From contig CATNEN010000012.1 of NCBI GenBank assembly GCA_950097015.1, forward strand, positions 1,109,501 to 1,173,500: a DNA stretch of 64,000 nucleotides. Direction: 5' to 3'. This DNA is from Macrostomum hystrix. Lineage: Eukaryota; Platyhelminthes; Macrostomidae. The notes below the pieces were generated by a model. That model was not told the origin of the DNA, made no database searches, and saw only the letters and a program-made list of their open reading frames with translations. Below are positions 1-10,200 of the stretch, piece by piece (the stretch's first letter is position 1; each line of letters opens with the position of its first letter). Made by a program: the position numbers and the translations under genes.

Positions 1-540
1 TCTGACACTCACTACACTCTGTCTGACACTCACTACATCCTGTCTGACACTCACTGCACCCTTTCTGACTCTCAAATCTGTCTGACCCTCACTACACTGT
101 CTGACACTCACTGCACTCTGTCTGACACTCACTGCACTCTGTCTGACCCTCACTACACTGTCTGACACTCACTGCACTCTGTCTGACACTCACTGCACTC
201 TGTCTGACACTCACTGCACTCTGTCTGACACTCACTGCACTCTGTCTGACACTCACTACACTCTGTCTGACACTCACTGATCTCTGTCTGACACTCACTA
301 CACTCTGTCTGACACTCACTGCACTCTGTCTGACACTCACTGCACTCTGTCTGACACTCACTACACTCTGTCTGACAATCACTGCACTCTGTCTGACACG
401 CACTGCACTCTGTCTGACACTCACTGCACTCTGTCTGACCCTCACTACACTCTGTCTGACCCTCACTACACTCTGTCTGACCCTCACTACACTCTGTCTG
501 ACCCTCACTCCACTCCGTCTGACTCTGTTTTGTACTCTCT
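1..540. repeat. 21-bp minisatellite
   Basis: About 25 head-to-tail copies of a 21-bp unit (TCTGACACTCACTGCACTCTG with single-base variants) run from the left edge of the window, so the array is truncated there. Because the unit is a multiple of three and lacks minus-strand stops it makes a long open frame (92-583, minus), which I regard as an artefact. Confidence 0.95.
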
Positions 541-560
541 CCACTATGTCCGGCTTTGAA

Positions 561-1284
561 TCAGTCGTGACAGGAAAGAGCATACCGAATGCTGGTTGCT
601 GACGAAAATCTAATGGAAGCCGGTAACAGGGCTTGGTGGCAGAGCTTGAGAAGACCTGCTATAAACCAACAAATCAATAGTATCTGACCAGAAAAAGCTG
701 ACAGTGGCACTTTCTTGATATGGCGACTGAGACTAGGAATAAGGGCGGCAAATATAACACAGGAGCGCTCGCACACACAAGAGACTATAGGGAGGGACAG
801 GTAAGAAAAAAAGCCTTTAAATTCTGAAGAAGATATCACCTAGGCGTCACAGCGAGATAGAAGGGCATTGAGACTTTGACTGCGCCACCAGGGAGGGCTC
901 TAGTGCAATGTGCTTATCACCAAGCCTTCCATGCGCAGTCAGCAGTCCACTTCACTTACTAAACTAAACAGGTTAGAAATAGGAGTCAAAGTTCATGATT
1001 GAAGGAAACACGCAGTCTTTAGGCGGCGTGAAAAAATAACTAAACTGATTGTCAATATTTACGTGACCAATAAAGTACTTCCCTTTGAAAACAATTCTAT
1101 AAAAAAGCAAAATGTCACTAACTCAATCCAAAGTTGCTGGAGAGTCAAAGAAAAATGCTAATTATTTTCAAGTTTATATATTTAACAAACCCACGCGCAC
1201 ACATCATGATTGGCTGCTGTAGCATGAAACTTCAGAGACTATATGAAATGCAACAACAGGTCAACAATTTATCATATAATTAGG
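561..1284. other. Intergenic stretch downstream of TRMT1
   Basis: No gene seen. Short frames here have no recognisable protein features. It would contain the TRMT1 3' UTR (minus strand), but I see no clear AATAAA on that strand directly after the stop codon. Confidence 0.5.
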
Positions 1285-4200
1285 CTAGGGCGATTCTTTG
1301 GACTTCTTTGTCGAATCCTCGACGTCGCCGCTGCAATTGGGCGAAGCCGAATGCTCGCCAATCTCTTCTTCAATGTCGCCGGCGTCCTTCAGGGCGGAGC
1401 TGTCGCATTCGGCGGCCTTCCTCTTAGCTCGAGGCTTCGGACCCCAATTTGGTGGCGGCTTGTGGAATCTGTCGGGATAATTGTTAGCAAATCCACCATT
1501 AACAGTTGTGGAATTAACAATTCCACCACTACCAAGCCACTTTGCCGCCCGTTTTATACCAAGGGGGGAATTCTCCCTGAAGAGTTTTTCGGCAGCGCCC
1601 GAACGCTAACTGCGTTTGGGTGGTGACTGATTGGTTGACAGACTATGTGAGGGTGTCCATCTAGTGGTTGAAGTTCCAGCAGTCCGTCTAGATAAAGGGT
1701 GACATGCTGATAAAGTTTGAAGGCCTGGCAAGGCCGCACGCACTGAGGCGCAGTGCGAGTTCGTGTATTAGGGGTACAAAATACACAAGCCCTTATGGGA
1801 AAAATCTGAACTTTGGCCAGAACCGTTGAATATCTCGACGGTCTGAAAAGCTGGCTCGTGTGCTCGTGTTGCTTCGTTTGGGTGCAGCAAAAAAAAATTT
1901 CTGGTGGGGAAATCCCCCCTTGGTAAGTTCTACTGTTAAAGAATGCTGCTGTCCCATTCAGCCACAATGTCTGATTATGTACCTCATCAGTTTGTCAACC
2001 TTAGACGGAGGCTCAGCCATCGGGTGCAGCGTGAAGTCCACCGTCGAGTCTCTATTAGGCCGGTCGATTAGCAAAGCCCTGGGCAGGGAGCCTTCGGTCA
2101 TGTGTCTCTCGGAAAGTACCTGGCCAGTTTGCTGATGATGCGCCCGAACCACATCCCACAGGTAGCTAGCCGGGGCGTCGGTTTTTATAGCGGCACCGTC
2201 GCAATGAGATATTGAAGCACGGTAGCCAGCGTTGAGCAGGGCGGAGCGGACAACTCGCATAGGCATGGGACTGCCTTTCACGGCGCTGAGCGGGTAGGAT
2301 AAGATTGGGAACATGTCTTATTAGAGCATAAACTCGTAGAGACTGAATTAAAAATGGACGCTACACATTTTACCATTTACTGTTGCTAGGGTATACGAAC
2401 TGTGGCACGATGGTTGCTAGGGTATACGAACTGTGGCACGATGGTTGCTAGGGTATATGAGCTGAGGCACGATGGTTGCTAGGGTATATGAGATGTGGCC
2501 CGCTTGGCTTTTTAGTCCGGATTTTGTCCGCCATTCGTCCGCTTTTGGGGTCCTTTCCGGACCAAATCGGGATTTTATCCGCATTTCATCCGGATTTCAC
2601 GTCCGGACCAAAATGTGGGAGAAATTCCGGGCCAAATCCGGACAAAGGGGTTTCGCAAACCACTTTTGATCCGGATCTCATCCGCAATTTGATCCGAACT
2701 TTTGAGCGGACGAAAAGTCGGACTGCAGTCCGGATGAAAGTAGGGCGAAAATGTATTTTGTCCGGAAATTTCATCCGCTTTGTCTCCCGCCTGTTCAACC
2801 GCAATTGAGCCGGACAAAGTTCCGGACGAAGATCGGACAAATATTAAGATTGCTGTCTTACTTAATGTAGTCATCAGCTGTACCCACTGTACTGTCTGTA
2901 CTGACAGACTGCTTATTCGTATAGTATTCGTATGCAAATCCCGGATACGCTAATAAATGATGTCATTCTTGTGCAGCGCGCACCGATTCAATTTGGCACT
3001 TTGACAGCTCGCCAGCCTTCTTTATTTGCATGATAATGAAGAGTTCTAGGTTGGCATTTCATAGGCATATTGTCAAGGGACTTAAACTGTACAGTGATGT
3101 ACACGAAGCTCTTTTCCATTTTGCCGTACGTTTTGTAGGGTAATAGCTTCGCCTCCAAAAAGAGTAATAATTACGGTGCCACTGTTAACATGAGACACAA
3201 AGGTAAAGCTTTCTTTAAAGAATTCGGTCATTCCAGCGCACCACGTTTCTGCTGTCAGCTACATATGGAGGAGCAGGACGCACAGCATCGCAGGCGCCTC
3301 TGGATGAGGGCGTACATGCAGAAGCGAAGGGCGGCTCGCACACGCTCTCGGTCACCTATGTCTGCCTCTGGCTCATTGCCCGCCCATCCGGACCACACCC
3401 CACCCAGCGCAGATGACGGCTCAGACGGCAGTGCAGATGACGGCAGCGCCCATGACGGCTCAGACGGCAGCGCCGATGATGGCTCAGACGGCAGCGCCGA
3501 GGATGGCTCAGACGGCAGTGCAGATGACGGCAGCGCCGATGACGGCTCAGACGGCAGTGCAGATGACGGCAGCGCCCATGACGGCTCAGACGGCAGCGCC
3601 GATGATGGCTCAGACGGCAGCGCCGATGAGGGCTCAGACGGCAGTGCAGATGACGACAGCGCAGATGACGGCAGCGCCGATGCTGGCTCAGACGGCAGCG
3701 CCGATGACGGCTCAGACGGCGGCACCGATGACGGCAGCGCCGATGACAGCAGCGCCGAGGACGCCGGTGAAATTAACATCCCCGTGCCCCATGACATGCT
3801 GGAAAATGCCTGGCACGATGCCCTGCCTTTGACAATCGGCGAAGCGCTGTGCGAGGTGAATTCCTGTGCATTAGACCTAAATGTGTCACGGGACGGATTT
3901 ACCAGACTGTTGGCAATGCTGCATCGCCTAGTGCCCGGCAATAGGCTGCCTAGATCAGGACGAGCCGCTCGCGATGCAACTAAGTCGATTCAGACCATGC
4001 CGGGCACGACAAAGTGCTTCATAGTGTGCAATGAATGCAACAGGAGTTCGCCTGGGGTGTGCCGAGCAGGTCTCACAACTTGCGTGCACTGCGGTGCGAC
4101 CAACGTGGCGAACTTCTGGTGTTTTGATGTGCCCAGACAGCTGAAGACGCTCATAGAGTGCCGTAGCATGTTGGACCACGTCGTTTTCCCGGCCGACAGA

Positions 4201-7200
4201 GTAGTGCCACCCGACGTAGTTCACTTTGCCACTAGTGAGCTGTAAATTCAGTTCACGGATGGCGTCGATGTTCCGAGCCGCTGCGACCTGTCCTACACTT
4301 TCTGCTCAGACGGCTTTCCACTGTTTAGGACAAGTTCGGTTGAAGTTTGTCCCGTCTACCTTAGTGTCAATGTGGTACATGACCGTTTTAAGCTGCGCTA
4401 CGTAGTAATTTGCGGCGTTTGGGCCGGAAAGAAGAAGATCCATGCGAGTGCATTCCTCCCATTGGTCGTGGCCACCCTTAATGACCTACCGGGCTAGAGT
4501 TTGTTGACCAACAAGGCGTTCAGCGCCGTCTACGGTTTCATCCGCTAATCGCGATGTTTGACGCTCCAGCCAGAGCTGACGCGCTGTGCATGAAGCGCTT
4601 CTCCGCAAAATATGGATGCGATAAATGTTATCTGCTGACGTCCCTACACCCCTCGAAGCACGGTCGAGTGTTCGGCGTACAACTAACTCCTGCCATGCAG
4701 GGAACCGCCCGTCGCCTTGGCTGCACCCAAACGCTGGTTCGGTCTATGAATGACACATTTACTCTAGCTGAGCGCCACTCGCAGCACAACCTGAACTCAC
4801 GCACCGACGTGCTAGGCGTCCGTGGACACTCGCCGCTCGGGCGACTGTGCGGGTTCGACTTTATCAGGGGGACACCACCGTGCTTTCTACACCAATTGTG
4901 CTCGGGATTGGTTCGCTACATCCTGTTTCAAATGTTTCTCATGCGACATGAGAACCCTGACCGGGGTGATACCAACTGCCCTGATCTGCACGGTCGGATT
5001 GCCGTAGTACAGAGTCGCCTGGAGAACATTCGCCTGCCCAGTTGCGTGCAGCGCCACACGGTGCGTGAGCTAAGAGACCTCCGTCACCTTCGTGGCCACG
5101 AGCTAGAAGTCTGGATCCTAGCTTTCGACCCGATGGTGCTGGGGGGATTTCTGCCACCGGAACACTACTGGCACCTGTTGCTCCTATCCTCCGCTGTATT
5201 CTGGATGACCTTGGAGGGTGCCCCAAGAAGCGAGTTGCGGCATGTCGAAATAACTCTCCGGCATTTCCATGCCGCCCTGCCGCGCCTATACTCTCTGAGG
5301 GCCCTCACGTACAACAGCCACCAGGTGTGCTGTCACATGCTGCCATCCGTTCTGCTAGTCGGGCCACTGCACAGACAGTCAGCAGGACTCTTTGAAACCA
5401 TGCACTCCCGTTTGCGTCGTCGGATTCACGGTTCCAGGCGCACTGATATCGAATTGGTTGGCGCAGTGGAGAGGGAAGTCGCAGTAATCCAGGCTGAAGA
5501 TTTTGTCAACGACGGTGTCCGCCACCCTGAGCCACGCGGTAAACGCAGGACAGAGTCACTCGTGATTGAAGGAGTGCTGTTGCGACGTCCGCAGGGTGCA
5601 ACGGACGGCTGGCGCACTGTGTCACTGCCCACCGGGGTGACCATCGTGGTATTCGAGTCCGCGCCCACGGAGGGCGGCGCCGGTAGAGGAAGGTCCACCT
5701 CCAGCTTTGTGGCACTTCGAGGACCAGAAACCACGTCCTTCAATTTCGCACGTGTTGAGGCACTCAGCGTCAACCAAGAAAACCGCGTCATGGTCTCTCT
5801 CGTAGCGCTACCCATTGAACCTCAGCTTGACCCACTGGAGGCACTTTGCGCGGTCTCTGCAGCGTCACCTGACCGTGGGTGCCGCTTCGCTCATTTGCGG
5901 CGCCTTATGGTTGACCCGTTCGTTGACAGGCTGATTCTCGGTGCCGCTGTACGCGTGCCTCTGGCCGACGTTGTCGGTGTATGCGTCGTTTCAGACACCA
6001 AATGGGTTTTTCTTAGCAGTTTAGTCAAGCCGGTTCTGTCCAACGACAAAAATGTAAACTTAAGGAAAAAGTATACTATAAAAGAAAATACTATAGGTTA
6101 TAGTATTATCTATACAATATATGCTATACCATTATCAAACGAATATCGTATACGTTTACATTCATATGATACGTAATGTAAATAGAGACTTGAACGAACA
6201 ATGTAACGTAATCTACTGGACACTAAATAAATCCGTCATGCTTTTGACTTACGTAGAAGTCCGCGCTGCTGGCCTGACTTCTCATTTCTGGTCACGGTTC
6301 CTCACTACCCACTACATAATTACAAATATGGCATAGGGAAACATGGAGACCTAAGCGCTGCATAAATCTTGCCATATTTCAGCCGAATGGATGCCTCCGG
6401 ACCTATTCAGTGGTCGCGGATTTTGGACGACGTCCTCCTGGACAGCAACTTCTTGGACTTCTTGGACGACGATGATGCCGAGACGACCCTCGGGGAGAGC
6501 GACCGCCGATCACCGGGAGAAGGAGCCTGGCCCGTCGAGGGCCAGAACTTCTTGGACCCGGACGACTCGCTCGCGCTATGTCCGCCTGCTGCCAGCAGTA
6601 CACAGGCACCTGCTTTACCAAGTAGCCCTCGTGTACCCGTTAATTACACGTGGGCGGACTATAACCGGTTGCCCGACGAGCCGCCGCCCAATTTCGACTC
6701 TCGCCGACCCGAGGAGCGCCGCCGAATCCCCGCTCAGACGTGCGCGGATTGCGAGAGTTGGTTCGCGGCGTTGCCACCGGCAGAGCGTGAGCGACGACTG
6801 CAGTGCCACGGGCGCAATCGACATAGCCCAGTTATCCAGTCGGCCGACTTCTTCGCTATTGCCATGCCGCCGAGCCCACCACCCGCACCGATAGAGTACA
6901 TGAAGGTGATGAAGCGCCGTCGGCGCCCCCTAAGAGACCTGCAGTCTGCAGGGCAGTCGGTAAAGAACCAGTCGGTTGATGAGAAAGACGACTGAAAGCC
7001 GATGTAGCCATTATGATGCGTGTACGTGACATGTGTTTGCATATGATCTTGGGAAGTAAAAATTGAAGTTCGGCTCACAACTGGCAAGACTGGAACACAG
7101 AGACTTCATTTCTGTTATTTTCGCATTCACTCATGTTACTCCATAGACTCTATTAGACTTCTTGGTTACATTAGGTTAACCTTCGGTGGTTAGTTAACAA

Positions 7201-10200
7201 GGTTACCTCCGGTTACCATGAAAATTATTATATACATCAACCGTCATCATCATCAGTTGCAGCTGCTACAATGACCAAGCCTACGACGTCCAATCGAGCA
7301 GCATCGAAGCAAAAGGGCGGGCTTCAGCGAGGAAAAGTAGGGAAGGCCAAGAAGCAAAAGGAGAACACTCCGCCCGAACCAACGGGCGTGCCTGCTTCGA
7401 GCGACACGCCTCCTCCCACCGCGCCACGTGACGCAGCTGACGCGCTGGAAGAATCGGTCACAGACCAGAATGGCCAGACCAGCAGCACAGAGGACATGGT
7501 GCCTTATAAGTCGGAGAGCGTGGCGCGTTACTTTCTGTTCAAATACAGCTGTTACCATGACCGCACGGAAGTAGTGTCTACCGACGGTGAGAGCAGTGCT
7601 CCCTTCATTGTCGCGCGCAGTCGGGACTCACCGATCCCTGTTGCCGTAGGGAGCCGTGTGCTAATAGTCACAGCTAAAAAAAACCGCACCTCGGCGAAAA
7701 GCTGGTCCGGAGACCTGCTTCGCGGCCCGTTTTCTACGAAAAGTGAGGCCACGGGTGCCGCCCTGTTAACCAACGTGCACGCCCCGCCGCTAGAGCTGCC
7801 TCGTGCCTGCGCCTCCTGTCGGGGGTTACTTGTGGAACTGCAGAGAGAGAAAAGTCTGACCGACACACTGCGTGAGTAGATGCTAGTAGATGCTAGCTTT
7901 TCCTGCTGAAAAATGGTGCATCATATTACAATAGTGTAATGATGAGACTTATTGCGTGTACCCTTTTGCAACAGATTGTGAGTTTTATGTCTCTTTGTGA
8001 CATCCAACAGGTTCTGAAGTTCGACTGCTTCGTACAAGCGAAAACCCGTTGCGCGAGCAGGTTCGACATCTGACGCACGGGAGCTCTGTTCAGTCTAAGG
8101 TTGAGAGTCGACTTCTCCTGCAGCTAGAGCAGGAGCAGGGCAGGAGCCTAAATATGCAGCGCAATGCGGAGAAGGCGAACGAGTGCCTCGTCCGCGCCTC
8201 GCATTACCTGCTGGCTTTTAATTCGGCATCGACATCTGCCAGCGCTCTGGCCGGACTCGTGCATCCGGCGGCGCCACCGGGGGCGGCGGCGGCTGCTGTG
8301 GCTGCAACGGCGTCTAGCGGCGATCCGGACGCGGAATCCGATCCGGGGGATGAGTCGGAGAGTTACCGCATTACGGACTTCTTAGCGGACAGTCACCTGT
8401 CTGTGTCGCAGACACGCGCTTTGAGCGACGCATGCGACAGGGCGGCATCTCAAGCAGGACCTTCTACGGAAGCTGTCGCTCGGGTATCGCTTTCCGACCA
8501 GCAGCCCTTTTTGAAGATCTTCGCCCAGCGCCGCTCCGAGCTGGATCATCGCAACAATGAGCTGCGCAAATTGATGGCGCCCCCAGAAGACACCGACATC
8601 GAAGAGGCCACACTGGCATCTCGTCGCAGGGCCGCAAGACTGTCTACACTGCGCGCTCTTTTTAGGGCCATTTTTACGGACGCGGAATTGGCGCACTCCA
8701 GCATTTCGGGTCGCCAAGCCTCTGGCTACGCCACGTCTGCTGTAAATCCTGCCAAACTGCAGGCGGCAAAACTGTGGCTGCAGAACGCTGACATCTCTTT
8801 TAGCACGGACGATCTGCGCCGCGCCTTCACTCGCTGCGGCGAGGCGGTTCGCCGACGCATGGGCCTGCCAAAGCGCATTCGGCCAAAGAAGAACCCAACA
8901 GATCGCCAGCGTCAAAAGAAGGCGGCTCGAGTCTCGCAGCAGACTGTAGTGCGCATCATCGGAGTCGGCTCGAATGCATCCAACCCTTCCGACGTCGCCG
9001 CGCACGCCGCTGCCATTCCTGCCGTTCCAACGACCAGCAGAACGGTTTCCCAGGGCGCTGAAAATTGTGCTGCTGCTGCAACTAGTGCTATAACACCAGT
9101 CACCGACGTGCAGGAAATGGAGTCGGGAGGTCATCTCGAAGATGATTTGCTGCTGCGTGTTTTGCAGCAGAGAGACTGATTTAATGATTTACATGAATTC
9201 ATGTCCCTCGATCGCATTCTTTTCACTGGACCGCCTACGTATACTAGTGTATACGGAGATTGCGGCACCAGAGTAGAGTACACCAGATCCGGGTATAATT
9301 AGAAGTTGTTGAGTGCACCACGTGTACAGTGCAGATATTGCACAACCAGAGTAGAGTACACCAGATCCGGGTATAATTAGAAGTTGTTGAGTGCACCAAC
9401 TGGTGTAAGTGTTATTGTTGTAAGTGTGTATTAAAAGTATAGACGTAAGAATTTATAATATCTTTTATAAAAAGTGTTCCTAGCACGTACTGGACATAAT
9501 CATTTATTGTGTGAACAGAAGCAATGCGTCATTGTCAGTCTTGTCAGACTTAAATTCTTTCGCTGCAGCACTTGTTAGTTTATGCTAAACGGTTGATGCA
9601 TCTGCATACGCTTGGGTTGTTCGAATAAGTGGGCGCTGGAACTCACAGCATGCAGTGGTCCAGATTTCGGTCCGCTTTGTGGTCCGCAGGGTGCGTGCGT
9701 CTCATTCGTCCGGATTTCGTCCGGATTTCGGTCCGCTTTGTGGTCCGCAGGGTGCGTGCGTCTCATTCGTCCGGATTTCGGTCCGCTTTGTGGTCCGCAG
9801 GGTGCGTGCGTCTCATTCGTCCGGATTTCGTCCGGATTTCGGTCTGGTCTGTGGTCCGCAGGGTGCGTGCGTCTCATTCGTCCGGATTTCGGTCCGCTTA
9901 GTGGTCCAGAATTGTGTGCGTCTCATTCGTCCGCATGTTGGTCCGGTCTCTAGTCCGCAAGAATGCGGATCAACATCCGGAGAAGAAAACGGACGAATTG
10001 CAAAAAGCAAAGCGGATCAAGGGGTCAAAATCTGCACTTTTCGTCCGCTTTGTAAACTTTTCATCCGCTTTTCAGATAGGAAAAAATACATTGTGAGGCG
10101 GACGAAAATCCGGATATGAAATCGGGCAAAACGGCGGACTAAAAAGCCAAGCGGGGGCACGATGGTTGCTAGGGTATATGAACTGTGGCAATAAATCAAA

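Larger units (their letters stand above)
2499..10155 (+). mobile_element. CACTA/Tnp2-like DNA transposon carrying SAE2-like and BEN-domain genes
   Basis: A 7657-bp element with perfect 21-bp terminal inverted repeats (2499-2519 and 10135-10155; they begin CCCGCTTGGCTTTTTAG), continuing imperfectly to about 33 bp. Each end is flanked by GG (2497-2498 and 10156-10157), a probable 2-bp target duplication that restores the interrupted 31-bp minisatellite. Long subterminal arrays rich in TCCGG/CCGGA follow both ends. Three genes run left to right: transposase (broken), a protein with a CtIP/SAE2-like motif, and a spliced BEN-domain protein. The transposase places it with CACTA/EnSpm/Plavaka-type elements, although the termini do not begin with CACTA. 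It is antisense to its host gene. Confidence 0.85.

Noticed and set aside
92-583. Long minus frame with SVRQSAV repeats
   Set aside because: Translation of the 21-bp minisatellite; no initiator context or unique coding sequence.
3255-3941. Minus frame of 228 codons rich in Ser, Ala, Leu, Pro
   Set aside because: Shadow of the SDGSADDG-type repeat of the transposase N-terminus on the other strand.
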